Notes: generated from the letters alone by a model not told the origin. Shown: positions 25,023 to 34,240, counted from the first letter of the stretch. The stretch: DNA of 64,000 nt from Bacillota bacterium (GCA_023419605.1 JAEZXR010000045.1:1-64000); one strand, 5' to 3'. Numbers and translations: made by a program.

Positions 25023-25042
25023 TCCGACCCCTCCCTTCCACA

Positions 25043-25639
25043 TCATTTGACGTATTTTTCGCTAAAAAGTTCCTTGTTTTTATAAAGTGTCTCTTTCAGT
25101 GAGAGTCTAGCCCTGTTAATTCTTGATTTCACTGTACCTTCAGGACATTTTGTAACCTTTGCAATTTCTTCATAGGTCATCCCATGTAAATCCCGCAAGA
25201 TCAATACGATCCGATGCTCTTCGGACAGTGAAAGAATGGCTTGGTTTAAAGCATGCTTCAATTCCTTTTGCTCTGCAATTGCATCAGGAGATAGACCCTG
25301 ATCTGCAATTTCTCTTTTCAGATCACCGTCTTCACTTCGTATCACTTCATCCAGGTAGGTTAGCTTCCTGTTTTTGCGCTTGCGTAGTTCATCAAGACAC
25401 ACATTGGTTGCAATTCGATACACCCAGGTTGAAAACGAGGATTCTTCCTTAAAACCTTTTATGGATTTATAAATTTTAATAAAAGCTTCCTGAGCCAGTT
25501 CGCTGGCGTCATCGTGGTTGCCCAACATTTTCAAGGCAATATTGAATACCTTCTTCTGGTATCTCTCTATTAATAATTCAAATGCCTCTACTTCGCCTTT
25601 TTTTGCCCGCTCAAGAAGCAGCTTTTCATTTTCACTCAT
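25043..25639 (-). CDS. ECF RNA polymerase sigma factor (SigW-like)
   Basis: A 198-residue group 4 sigma factor. I choose ATG 25639 (MSENEKLLLERAKKGEVEAF) behind GGGGGC; the open frame runs further upstream into the dispersed repeat. Region 2 has FNIALKMLGNHDDASELAQEAFI and FSTWVYRIATNVCLDELRKR; region 4 has LSEEHRIVLILRDLHGMTYE followed by EIAKVTKCPEGTVKSRINRA. It is in an operon with its anti-sigma partner. I find no clear self-recognition promoter (TGAAAC...CGTC) upstream. Confidence 0.93.
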   Translation of the reverse strand: MSENEKLLLERAKKGEVEAFELLIERYQKKVFNIALKMLGNHDDASELAQEAFIKIYKSIKGFKEESSFSTWVYRIATNVCLDELRKRKNRKLTYLDEVIRSEDGDLKREIADQGLSPDAIAEQKELKHALNQAILSLSEEHRIVLILRDLHGMTYEEIAKVTKCPEGTVKSRINRARLSLKETLYKNKELFSEKYVK

Positions 25640-25682
25640 AAATAGCCCCCAGTTACATTCTTTAAGGATGCCAGGGCATAGC

Positions 25683-25758
25683 AAAAGACTCCTGAGTTTT
25701 TTCGCGGATCGTTTATGGCATCCATACGCGATGTAGCGAAACAATAACTCATGTTATT
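25683..25758 (+). repeat. Dispersed palindromic-ended repeat, copy B (divergent)
   Basis: Shares GAG/GTCTTTTTT-CGCGG, ATGGCATCCAT and GTAGC..AA....CATGTTATT blocks with copies A and C in the same order. More diverged. It sits just upstream of the ECF sigma gene. Confidence 0.6.
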
Positions 25759-25817
25759 TTTACCATGCCAAGTCCACGGGTACCATCTCTTCTGCTATAA
25801 AATCCGCTGCCGAAAAG

Positions 25818-25850
25818 AAAAAGATGATAGTTTTAAACTATCATCTTTTT
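25818..25850. terminator. Bidirectional hairpin in gene-free stretch 25640-26198
   Basis: AAAAAGATGATAGTTT and AAACTATCATCTTTTT are perfect inverted arms with A and T tails on both sides. With repeat copy B it is the only structure I see in this 559-base intergenic stretch; the rest (25851-26198) should hold the murA-remnant promoter but shows no clear one. Confidence 0.7.
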
Positions 25851-26198
25851 CCATGTTATCTCAATTTTGTTTATATACTATGACTTTATTGTAATTATAG
25901 CAGATAAATGTCCTCCTGACAACACAACACCATGGATTCTCTTCCGGAATTCCCTTTGGAGCGTTATTTTATACCACCGTCAGGGGGACTTCATCAGGAA
26001 GATAATCCAGAGAAGTAACACTTTTGTAAACCATGCATAAAATGTTACTATATGAGAATATACAGATGTCAAATTTTTACACTCATCTTCCTTGTAGTAT
26101 CACAAGCGAAGAAAAAGGAGTGTTTATCTGTGGTGCATTTATCCCAGTCAAAAGTTTGATGTCCCTATGCCCACCACTTTGACGGAGGTGTAAATAGA

Positions 26199-26579
26199 AT
26201 GAGTCGATTAATCGTTGTTGGTGGAAGAAAACTAAGAGGTGAAATTACGGTTGAGGGTGCTAAGAACGCCGTACTTCCAATCCTTGCTGCAACAGTTCTA
26301 AATGGTGGCATTAACGTCATAAAAGGATGTCCCGAGTTGAGCGATGTTTCTCTAATGTTTGACATATTAAGAGGACTGGGATGCAAGGTAAGCGTTGAGA
26401 ATGATATGGCTGAGGTAGACTCATCCACCCTTAACAATACGGTAATTCCCGATGGGCTGGCAAAGGAAATGCGTTCTTCCATATTTCTTATGGGCCCGAT
26501 GCTTGCCAGGTGTAAAAAAGTGACTATAAGCTACCCGGGAGTGTGTGTCGGGCTACTGGCACAATACGTTTCTTATTGA
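26199..26579 (+). pseudogene. murA: Truncated murA (UDP-GlcNAc 1-carboxyvinyltransferase), N-terminal fragment
   Basis: The 126-residue frame starts with a fine GGAGGTG site and the MurA N-terminus (RLIVVGGRKLRGEITVEGAK, then NAVLPILAATVLNG). It is collinear with MurA to YPGVCVG, where the intact enzyme has PGG-C-x-IG around the catalytic cysteine (Cys115 in E. coli). It then diverges to LLAQYVSY and stops. About 290 residues, two thirds of the enzyme, are missing, and no continuation is found in other frames. It cannot make a functional MurA, so an intact copy must exist elsewhere. Confidence 0.85.
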
Positions 26580-26805
26580 TATTTCAAAGACTCTTTCCTT
26601 GACCGATTAGGTATATCCTTTTTAAAATAATGGAATAATAATGTTCGGTTATAGTCGTTTCTAAATGTAAAGCTAACGGCCTGCCCCTTCCCGAGGAAGG
26701 GTGGCTTTATTTCCTGACAGAAGCCGTTTCACCCTTTGGATTTGGGAATGTGTAGTTCAGCAGCTTATTTGTATACTATTATCAGAAAGGGAGTCTTCAG
26801 GGGCA

Positions 26806-28305
26806 ATGACGTTCATAAAAAAGCTTGATTGGAAGTACTTCGTGTTTTTTACATATTGCATCCTGCTGGGAATTGCTGTTTCCAAACATGAACCATGGTT
26901 TGACGAGGCACAGGCATGGCTCCTTGCCAGGGATTCAAGCCTGACAGAATTATATACAAAATATTTACGCTACGAGGGATCACCCGGGTTGTGGCACACC
27001 CTTCTACTTATACCCGCCAAATTGGGACTACCTTATTTTTCCATGAGCATTATTGCTGCACTGCTTGCCATAGCCGGAGTATATGTTTTTATTTTTTATT
27101 CCCCTTTCCCACCCATCGTAAAGATCCTTTATCCCTTTACGTATTTTTCCTTTTATCAATATGCAGTCGTAGCCAGAAGCTATGTGCTCCTTCCTTTGCT
27201 TCTTTTTCTTACAGCCATTGTATATAGGAACAGAATGAATAAGCCCTTTATCTATGTGACCCTTCTCATCCTATTAGGCAATATCAGCATGCACGGATAT
27301 ATCATCGCCTTGGGACTGGCATTTCTTTACTTTACCGATATTCTTCGCAGGTGGTTTAAAAGCAGCGGCAGATTCAGAATCAGGAGCTTCTCCTCCCTGG
27401 TGTTGTTTGCTGTGGTTTCACTGCTGTTAATCCTTGAATTGAAACCGCCGAAGGATATCATTACTTTTGCTGCTTTTAACAAGGATTTATCCGGCTTCTA
27501 TTCAAAAACCCTCTATATGCTGAGTGACTCCTGGCTGACAACCATTATAACTCAACCGAGCCCCATCCGTGCTGTTCATCTGCTCACATACGGCATCTTT
27601 ATCGTAACTTTTATTCTTTCACTATTCTGGTTTATTTTACGAAAAAAATTACTCCATTTCCTTGTACCGCTGATCGGTTTAGGTGTTTTGTTTACTGCCA
27701 TCTATTCCAATCTATGGCATCAGGGTTCCTTATTTCTTCTCTGGCTGTTTGTATTGTGGTTAAGTTATGAGGAGAAGGAAGACCATTCTAAACTGGTCCG
27801 GATAACAAGCATTGCGATGACTGCAGCACTCTCCGTAATTTTGGTATTCCAAATTTACTGGTCCTATAATTCCTTCACCTATGATTTCGGGCACAAGTAT
27901 TCTACAAGCAGGGATGTTGCCAATTATATAAAAGCAAGAAATTTACAGGATAAAAAAATTTATATGACCGGCTTCCATACTATTTCGATCCAACCCTATT
28001 TTGATAAAAACATTTTCTGCAACTACCATGATAATGAAAAGCCCAGCTTTTGGTTATGGTCCGGGGCAAACAATATCTACCGGGAGCCTTACCTTTATCT
28101 GGAGAAATATAACCCGGACATTATTATCATGGGAATAAAGGATTATGAAAACAAGCTAACACCCCTGGACAGCTCCATGCTGCCCTATATTCCCGGTTAT
28201 GATCTCGTCCAATGCTTTGATGGCTGCCTCTATTGGAAAAACAGTCCCTATGAAACCGATTCCTTTGCCATTTATGAGAGATCGGATCATAGGGAGTCCT
28301 ACTAG
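26806..28305 (+). CDS. Polytopic GT-C-like glycosyltransferase (hypothetical)
   Basis: I choose ATG 26806 (MTFIKKLDWKYFVFFTYCIL); the open frame starts earlier at 26701 without a ribosome site. The 499-residue product has about ten membrane helices. After the first helix it has HEPWFDEAQAW, the acidic loop motif of GT-C enzymes (PMT/ArnT-like) that use polyprenyl-phosphate sugars, and then GSPGLWHTLLLIPAKLGLPY. The C-terminal 90 residues are soluble. Such proteins add sugars to lipids, proteins or wall polymers outside the membrane; substrate unknown. It is one of the few plus-strand genes and has no operon partner. Confidence 0.75.
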   Translation: MTFIKKLDWKYFVFFTYCILLGIAVSKHEPWFDEAQAWLLARDSSLTELYTKYLRYEGSPGLWHTLLLIPAKLGLPYFSMSIIAALLAIAGVYVFIFYSPFPPIVKILYPFTYFSFYQYAVVARSYVLLPLLLFLTAIVYRNRMNKPFIYVTLLILLGNISMHGYIIALGLAFLYFTDILRRWFKSSGRFRIRSFSSLVLFAVVSLLLILELKPPKDIITFAAFNKDLSGFYSKTLYMLSDSWLTTIITQPSPIRAVHLLTYGIFIVTFILSLFWFILRKKLLHFLVPLIGLGVLFTAIYSNLWHQGSLFLLWLFVLWLSYEEKEDHSKLVRITSIAMTAALSVILVFQIYWSYNSFTYDFGHKYSTSRDVANYIKARNLQDKKIYMTGFHTISIQPYFDKNIFCNYHDNEKPSFWLWSGANNIYREPYLYLEKYNPDIIIMGIKDYENKLTPLDSSMLPYIPGYDLVQCFDGCLYWKNSPYETDSFAIYERSDHRESY

Positions 28306-28314
28306 GGAAAATTT

Positions 28315-30324
28315 TTACTGGATCACTGCCGAGTAGGAATAGGCCACTCCATCCTTCTCCTTCTCAAGGTTTGCAGGAATCAGGCAAATTTCATCATACA
28401 CATCGTTAAAATTTTTAAATATGACTTCCGAGCGGTCATAAGCACCGCTGGATACAATTTCTATAATGGAATACTGCATCTCTCCACGCTTTTTTCTCTG
28501 GAGTTTGAAGCCCCATCGAACTCCTCGGGCTTCATCGATTGAGATTTTCAGATCCTTTCCATCCTTTGATGCAGACTTTTTAAACAATTGATAGTTTGAA
28601 GACAAATGATCCAAGTGACTCCGCACCCTGGCTATGGGATAGCTTGAATAGGTGTTTTGAATGGCAGCGGAAGTTTCCCATACATCTCCCTCTTTATAAT
28701 ACTGGGACGGATTATAGTTACATGCCGTAAAGCGGTTGAATTCGGTTCCCAAATCCTTCTGGGAATATTTATCCTTTATGGCTCTGTCAATAGCATTTAA
28801 GCTGTTGTTATACCCTGCCGCCTGTACTTCCCATATCCTCTTTATAGTTTCATATCCTCCCAGATTTTCCGCAAGGTATTTTGCAAATACAACACCACTG
28901 TAGGTATTAACATCCAATGACTTATGGGGTGAAGAGAAAAAGCTCTCCAGATACCGGATATAATCGTTAATTCCATCATACAGCTCATCTTCGTTCCATG
29001 TCGCCGAGGCCTCTTTCCACCAGGTATCCGCATCCGTATTGTATGAATTTTGCACGGCATGGAAAAATTCATGGGCAGCTGTTACTTTCATACAGGCTTC
29101 CCTGCTTTTATCAAACCCCTTTTCACTCGAATAGCTATTATCCAGTGAGATAAAGCTGGATGAAGCTCTAGTCCGGCTATTGGGATTGTTATAATATTTT
29201 GAAGAAAACGTTATACCGTAAATTCCCTTCAAATCATATACATAGATATCAAAGGTGCTTTTGCCTGAGTCAAACAGAGGCGTCCTGAATCCTCGCTCAT
29301 CACAAGTTACTTTTTTTACATGATCCATTACTTCACCGATCTGTTCAATGTAGTACGGTACCTGTCCGGGATTCCGCTCCCGCATCGTTACCGCATGCTC
29401 TCCCTTTGTAGTGTAATGGATCGTAAAAAAGCCGCTTGGACTCGTATATGCCTGGTCGAGCTTCGGCACTGGAGCTATCATAAATCTTTCTGCTTCTTCT
29501 CTCGTCATCCGATCTACATTTTGTTCTACAGCATACCGTTTTATTTCTTCCGCCATCCGGGTTCCGCATTTAATGGGAAGACGGGATCGATATTCATTCG
29601 GAAGCCTTTTGGGGTCCGTAAGAGTATGCAGATAGTGGTGTATTTTTGTGTCCCGATCTATGATCCCCATCTGGTACGCCAGATTTATTTTTGCTGTTGC
29701 ACAGATATTAGGTACAACCAAATCCATAGTAACTTGCTTTTTTATTTTCCCGGCGGCCACAAAGATATTGAATTGCTTGTTTTTTAAAGCTTTGGGTACA
29801 GCCCTGCACATTCCTCGGCTAACATCCACATCAACACTATCGGAGTATACTTTCAAGTTAGCTGATAATGCTCCTCCTCTGGCATCCCGGGCAATGGGAT
29901 TCAATGTAAACTCCGTTTCCATTGATACCTTGTTCCGGATAGGATGGTCAATCTCGATGGTTGCTATATCTCTGACAGCAAAATCCGTTTCCAGTCGTTC
30001 ATCCGCTTCTACTAAACGACTCGTTTCAATAGCCCCTTTCCCTTCAGGCAGGGATTCTATGTCCAACTCTACTGAATAGGTCCCATGCCCTACGATAAAT
30101 GAAAATTTTCCATTCTCATTTGTTTTCGTTTTTGCTATCATTCGTTCTCTCAATATCCAAATCTCTTCCCCATTTCCTCTAATTTTCTCTTTTGAGCTTT
30201 CATCCACTTGAAACAGGTTAATGACAACGTCCTTTACTCCACTATCGGAAGCTTCCCGGTTCTGACTGTAGTTTCGGTCAACAAATACCGATCCCCGTAT
30301 TTCCTTGATTCTTCTTGGCATCAT
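28315..30324 (-). CDS. MXAN_6640-like putative zinc metalloprotease
   Basis: About 669 residues starting at MMPRRIKEIRGSVFVDRNYS (ATG 30324; 30339 is also open). Residues 5-120 resemble a Cna-B/SdrD-like beta-sandwich (VFVDRNYSQN...GVKDVVINLFQVD). The C-terminal half has the zincin motif AAHEFFHAVQNSYN (HEFFH) followed by EASATWNEDE, the arrangement of MXAN_6640-type putative metalloproteases. I see no signal peptide, so export or location (for example the mother cell or the spore coat) is unclear. It converges with the glycosyltransferase gene, with 9 bases between stops. Confidence 0.75.
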   Translation of the reverse strand: MMPRRIKEIRGSVFVDRNYSQNREASDSGVKDVVINLFQVDESSKEKIRGNGEEIWILRERMIAKTKTNENGKFSFIVGHGTYSVELDIESLPEGKGAIETSRLVEADERLETDFAVRDIATIEIDHPIRNKVSMETEFTLNPIARDARGGALSANLKVYSDSVDVDVSRGMCRAVPKALKNKQFNIFVAAGKIKKQVTMDLVVPNICATAKINLAYQMGIIDRDTKIHHYLHTLTDPKRLPNEYRSRLPIKCGTRMAEEIKRYAVEQNVDRMTREEAERFMIAPVPKLDQAYTSPSGFFTIHYTTKGEHAVTMRERNPGQVPYYIEQIGEVMDHVKKVTCDERGFRTPLFDSGKSTFDIYVYDLKGIYGITFSSKYYNNPNSRTRASSSFISLDNSYSSEKGFDKSREACMKVTAAHEFFHAVQNSYNTDADTWWKEASATWNEDELYDGINDYIRYLESFFSSPHKSLDVNTYSGVVFAKYLAENLGGYETIKRIWEVQAAGYNNSLNAIDRAIKDKYSQKDLGTEFNRFTACNYNPSQYYKEGDVWETSAAIQNTYSSYPIARVRSHLDHLSSNYQLFKKSASKDGKDLKISIDEARGVRWGFKLQRKKRGEMQYSIIEIVSSGAYDRSEVIFKNFNDVYDEICLIPANLEKEKDGVAYSYSAVIQ

Positions 30325-30571
30325 ACAGGCTTCCTCCATTTACACAGGTTATCACATATTTCTCAATTTCCATACCGGGCACGGGACACACCACCTTTCT
30401 TTCATTATGGATGTACCCGACCCGTATAGCCCTGCTATTTTAAATTTATCCCCTATGGTTTATATGCTTGTATCTAACTTTGATTTACAACTTCTCAATA
30501 GAAATACCACTTCATAACATAGTATTCAAAAACCCACTTTATGTTACCTGATTATTGGAAAAGTACATAGA

Positions 30572-30593
30572 AAAAGGAGGCCTCAAAGCCTCC
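30572..30593 (-). terminator. Terminator GGAGGC/GCCTCC
   Basis: GGAGGC (30576-30581) and GCCTCC (30588-30593) flank a six-base loop. On the minus strand they are followed by TTTTTC. It ends whatever is transcribed through the small frameshifted frame at 30612-30681. Confidence 0.7.
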
Positions 30594-30611
30594 CATACCT
30601 TTGTTTTCTGA

Positions 30612-30681
30612 TTACGTTCTATATCCGAAACCAAAGCCATCAAACCTCTCGTCAGCCCTAAAAACATCTCCCCGCTTTCAT
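30612..30681 (-). pseudogene. Possible tiny glycine/aromatic-rich gene with a one-base frameshift
   Basis: ATG 30681 lies just behind GAGGGGGAATAA, an ideal ribosome site, but the frame stops after seven codons (MKAGRCF). If a five-T run contained four T, it would continue as RADERFDGFGFGYRT and stop at 30612, right before a terminator. The GFGFGYR tail resembles the GFGFGF segment of the 46-aa gene at 34295-34435. It may be a real slip, a sequencing error or chance. Confidence 0.35.
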
Positions 30682-30818
30682 TTATTCCCCCTCAAGGAAT
30701 CTATGACACACTATTGCACAGCGCCAATGTTGTGTAAAAATATTACTTCCACGATAACACTCTCAGCCGCTATTCATATCTTGACTATTGATATATGTCC
30801 GGAATAGCGCATTTCACA

Positions 30819-30862
30819 CGCAGCATCCAATTGGCTCGTCATTGGTCATTTGGACGCTGCGA
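30819..30862. other. Imperfect hairpin in the gene-free stretch 30682-31009
   Basis: CGCAGC-A-TCCAA pairs with TTGGA-C-GCTGCG around a loop of about 18 bases. On the minus strand the same stretch (30930 to about 30838) reads as a short frame KVQQKAYFGKVLLGPGTLHI followed by TISQRPNDQ and a stop, with no convincing start. It could be a remnant gene or chance. Confidence 0.3.
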
Positions 30863-30933
30863 GATGGTAATATGTAAAGTTCCTGGTCCGAGAAGAACCT
30901 TCCCAAAGTAAGCTTTCTGCTGCACCTTAGCGG

Positions 30934-30962
30934 AAAAGCCTGCCCTTAACAGGCAGGCTTTT
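30934..30962. terminator. Terminator hairpin AAAAGCCTGCC/GGCAGGCTTTT
   Basis: A stem of about 11 bp with only four T on each side. It probably ends the 42-aa gene transcript coming from 31222 on the minus strand. Confidence 0.5.
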
Positions 30963-31009
30963 CACCCTGCAATTGCTATGTTCTCTTTTGCAATTAGGAC
31001 TTATAAAAC

Positions 31010-31081
31010 AATAACATAGTCCATAATTTGCTACACCCTTTATAGATATGGCGAGCCCGCAAAAAAGGCTATGTAATTATT
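31010..31081 (-). repeat. Dispersed palindromic-ended repeat, copy C
   Basis: Read on the minus strand it is AATAATTACATAGCC, then TTTTTTGCGGGCTCGCCATA, AAGGGTGTAGCAAATTATGG and ACTATGTTATT, closely matching copy A. It lies between the terminator at 30934 and the stop of the 42-aa gene. Confidence 0.75.
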
Positions 31082-31093
31082 TTTTACTGCATC

Positions 31094-31222
31094 CTAGCAA
31101 CCGGTATTACACCCGCCTACTCCCCAGAAACGGTTGCACCAGAACAGCAACAAGAAAAGAATGATAAACCAAAGAATCTCGTCATTTTCGAAAATTCCGC
31201 CTAAAAATCCTCTTTCAGCCAT
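31094..31222 (-). CDS. 42-aa hydrophobic protein (YjcZ-like sporulation type)
   Basis: ATG 31222 behind AAAGGAG encodes MAERGFLGGIFENDEILWFI, then ILFLLLFWCNRFWGVGGCNT, then GC. A polar glycine-rich head is followed by a single hydrophobic stretch with tryptophans and a cysteine-containing tail. This layout is shared by the tiny YjcZ-type proteins expressed during sporulation in Bacillus and Clostridium. The family call is by composition only. It lies upstream of repeat copy C and downstream of the cphA end. Confidence 0.65.
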   Translation of the reverse strand: MAERGFLGGIFENDEILWFIILFLLLFWCNRFWGVGGCNTGC

Positions 31223-31401
31223 AATTAACAACTCCTTTAAATTTATTCGCTAATGTCTAGCTACAACATCATATTCACGGACAAAATCCAGTGTTACAAC
31301 TATATAAACCGCAAAAAGGATTTTACAAAGAATGAAAAAGTACAAAAACTTTCATGCGCTGTATATGGATTTTTAAAACAAAGGTTTTCTGAAAACGTGA
31401 G

Positions 31402-31443
31402 GGAAGCCATAGACAGTGGCGTGTGCTACACTCTATGGCTTCC
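31402..31443 (-). terminator. Hairpin after cphA
   Basis: GGAAGCCATAGA (31402-31413) and TCTATGGCTTCC (31432-31443) form a perfect 12-bp stem 16 bases past the cphA stop. The T-run is weak. The rest of 31223-31458 holds no gene I can support. Confidence 0.6.
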
Positions 31444-31458
31444 TTCATGCTTTTAGAA

Positions 31459-34101
31459 TTATGCAAACATTAATTTTAATACAGATGGCGAATCCTCGCA
31501 ATCTTTACTTTTAAACGCGTTAACCACTTCAATAAGAGGTTCCAGCTTTTCGAAGAACACACAAATAAGATCTCCCCTGCAGGCCTTACTCATGGCATGT
31601 TCCAATGCTTCGGTCTCCTCGGGAATAATTTCGATATGTTCTTTGGGCATTCCGCTTTGAATGGCCCCCTTCTGTAGAAGATTTGCAACTTCCAGGGGAT
31701 CCCGCCCTCTCAGCTCCCGGTCTTCCTTAATGATCAATCTATCAAAGGACCTTCCTGCAAGTTCTCCCATACGCAAAACATCCTCATTTTTACGATCTCC
31801 CGGCACTCCAATGACCCCGACCAATCTTTCGTGTGAAAGGCTTTTCAAGCCTTCTATGGTACGACTATAGCCATCCAGATTATGCCCATAGTCCAATACT
31901 ACTCTAAAACGTTCCAGATCATATAAGTTAAATCTTCCGGGATTCACGGCTGCATCACAACTGAATGTTTTCAGTGCTTTTCTGATCACATTAACTGGAA
32001 CACCAGCCCCCAGAGCCGCTGCAATGGCTGACATGCTATTGTAAATGTTATGCTGCAAAGCACCGTCCAGGGTAGCAGGAATTTCTCCAACTCCTAATAT
32101 TCTCCTTGTAAAGCCCTTCTCATATACATAAATATCATTCTGCTTGATATAAACTGCACTTCCCCCCTTCGTAACATGCTCTGTCACATGGGGGTTGTTT
32201 TCATCCAGAGAACAAAGAAATATCTTGCCTTTAGCTCTTTCCTTTATCTTTATAAACCAGGGATCATCCGCATTTAAGACACAGGTTCCATTTTCTTTAA
32301 CCGCTTCGACAACCAATGACTTTACATGCAGGAGGTCCTCTAAAGTATTAATTTCGTCGATTCCCAAATGGTCCTCTGTCAGGTTTGTAAACACAGCAAC
32401 ATCTGCTTTCTCATAAGCCAGCCCCTGCCTGACGATGCCTCCTCGTGCAGTTTCAAGAACGGCGACATCGACAGACCGATCATTCAGTACACGATTTGCA
32501 CTCATAGGGCCTGTTGTGTCACCTTCCTCTATGCATTTCTCATCAATATATATTCCATGCGTCGTAGTCATACCCACATGCATTCCATTTTCCATGAAAA
32601 TTCTTCGGATCATCCGGGTGGTAGTAGTTTTACCGTTGGTTCCTGTAATTGCTATAATGGGAATGCTGTGAGGCTTTCCTTTTGGGTATATCATATCCAT
32701 AATCGGTGAGATTACATCTCTTTTCTCTCCTTGGGATGGATATAAATGCATCCGGATTCCGGGAGCGGCATTTACTTCTACAACTGCCCCAAAATCTTTC
32801 TCCATGGGTTTTGTGATATCCGGTATTACCATGTCAATCCCTGCGATATCCAGTCCAACGGCTTTGGCAGCTAACTCTGCAATTCCCCTGTTTATGGGGT
32901 GGACCTCCTCGGTACAGTCCCGGGCAGCGCCTCCCGTACTCAGGTTTGCAGTCTGCCGGAGCCAGACCCTTTGCCCTGCCTTTGGAATCGTAGAAAGATT
33001 ATACCCCTGTTTATTCAGCATGTATGTTGCCTGTTCATCTACCTTTATTTTTGTCAGAGGTTTTTCATGATCTTCTCCACGGCTTTTATCCTGATTCACC
33101 ATTTTTACCAGTTCCTGAACGTTATGGATACCATCGCCTATAACATGTGCAGGAATCCGCTCAGCGGCGGCTACTACGTTGCCGTTCACCACCAAAAGAC
33201 GGTAATCCCTGCCTCTTACCAGGTTTTCAACCACCATTTCCTTGTCATAGGCAAAAATTTGGAGCGCAGCCATTTTTAATTCTTCCTCACTTCTTATGCC
33301 GATAAATACATGTTTTCCTTGATTCCCGCTTTTCGGCTTGACTACTACAGGATATGCGATTTCTTTTATATAACTTAGAGCTTCCTCCATACTCGAACAT
33401 ACCTTTCCCTCGGGAACAGGTATATTCACTTCCTTCAGTATCTGCTTTGTCAAGCCCTTATCGCAGGCAATATCTGCCGCAATGACACTGGTTCCTTCAT
33501 GTAAAGTAGCCGACATATATTTTTGATATTTTCCTGTTCCCAACCGGATCAATCCACTGTCTCCAACTTCACTGACAGGTATACCCCTTTCTTTCGCTGC
33601 AGATATAATTGCCTGGGTACTAGGCCCCTGTTCATACTTTATACAGGATTTTTTCAAAGCATTAACTTCTTCATGAAACCGGAGTTGATTACCATCAATA
33701 AGATTGTTTACCGCATTGATGATAAACAGGCCACAGTCCTTTCCAATCTCAGGGTGGGCACATGCATATATAATGTTGTATATATCTCCTTCTACTTGCC
33801 GTGCCTTTCCGAATTTCATGTCATGTCCCAGCATTCTTTGCATTTCGAGGCAGAGATGTTCCGTAACATGAGCCAAATACGTCCCCTCTTCCAAACGTTC
33901 CAAAAAGCCACCTACATAGCCTTTTGAACACTTGTGATCATACAACCCGGGAAATAGTTCTATAATCTGTCGATTTAAATCTTTTATATCCTTTGTGGGT
34001 ACATCTGCAAGTTCTCCAAGACTAACTTTTATTTTAACTACTGGCTCTCTTAAACTGAATATATTCGGTGCTTGGTATACCTGCAAGTCCAGTATTTCCA
34101 T
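31459..34101 (-). CDS. cphA: Cyanophycin synthetase
   Basis: Polymerises aspartate and arginine into the storage polymer cyanophycin using ATP, without a ribosome. I choose ATG 34101 (MEILDLQVYQAPNIFSLREP), with GGAG eight bases upstream. The 880-residue protein has an N-terminal domain (about 1-160), an ATP-grasp domain that adds aspartate (about 210-475, with GGAARDCTEEVHPIN) and a Mur-ligase-like domain that adds arginine (from about 480, P-loop ITGTNGKTTTTRMI, then DYGHNLDG). No cyanophycinase (CphB) or isoaspartyl dipeptidase is adjacent. Clostridial CphA is linked to sporulation in some species; here tiny sporulation-like genes flank it, which fits. Confidence 0.95.
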   Translation of the reverse strand: MEILDLQVYQAPNIFSLREPVVKIKVSLGELADVPTKDIKDLNRQIIELFPGLYDHKCSKGYVGGFLERLEEGTYLAHVTEHLCLEMQRMLGHDMKFGKARQVEGDIYNIIYACAHPEIGKDCGLFIINAVNNLIDGNQLRFHEEVNALKKSCIKYEQGPSTQAIISAAKERGIPVSEVGDSGLIRLGTGKYQKYMSATLHEGTSVIAADIACDKGLTKQILKEVNIPVPEGKVCSSMEEALSYIKEIAYPVVVKPKSGNQGKHVFIGIRSEEELKMAALQIFAYDKEMVVENLVRGRDYRLLVVNGNVVAAAERIPAHVIGDGIHNVQELVKMVNQDKSRGEDHEKPLTKIKVDEQATYMLNKQGYNLSTIPKAGQRVWLRQTANLSTGGAARDCTEEVHPINRGIAELAAKAVGLDIAGIDMVIPDITKPMEKDFGAVVEVNAAPGIRMHLYPSQGEKRDVISPIMDMIYPKGKPHSIPIIAITGTNGKTTTTRMIRRIFMENGMHVGMTTTHGIYIDEKCIEEGDTTGPMSANRVLNDRSVDVAVLETARGGIVRQGLAYEKADVAVFTNLTEDHLGIDEINTLEDLLHVKSLVVEAVKENGTCVLNADDPWFIKIKERAKGKIFLCSLDENNPHVTEHVTKGGSAVYIKQNDIYVYEKGFTRRILGVGEIPATLDGALQHNIYNSMSAIAAALGAGVPVNVIRKALKTFSCDAAVNPGRFNLYDLERFRVVLDYGHNLDGYSRTIEGLKSLSHERLVGVIGVPGDRKNEDVLRMGELAGRSFDRLIIKEDRELRGRDPLEVANLLQKGAIQSGMPKEHIEIIPEETEALEHAMSKACRGDLICVFFEKLEPLIEVVNAFKSKDCEDSPSVLKLMFA

Positions 34102-34240
34102 TTTTTTCACTCCAATACATTATAGTGAATACATGATTATTTTGCAAGTTTCTAGATGAAATTATTTTGTAAATTTCGAATATATATGGATAATCTTTTC
34201 ATATTTACCCATTAACAACTTCATTATTTTCATACAGAAA

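Noticed and set aside
26590..26760. Possible riboswitch (AAAGCTAACGGCC and CCCTTCCCGAGGAAGGG segments) before the glycosyltransferase gene
   Set aside because: Some words recall c-di-GMP-I riboswitches, but the conserved core and paired P2/P3 stems cannot be built; only a GC-rich hairpin is certain.
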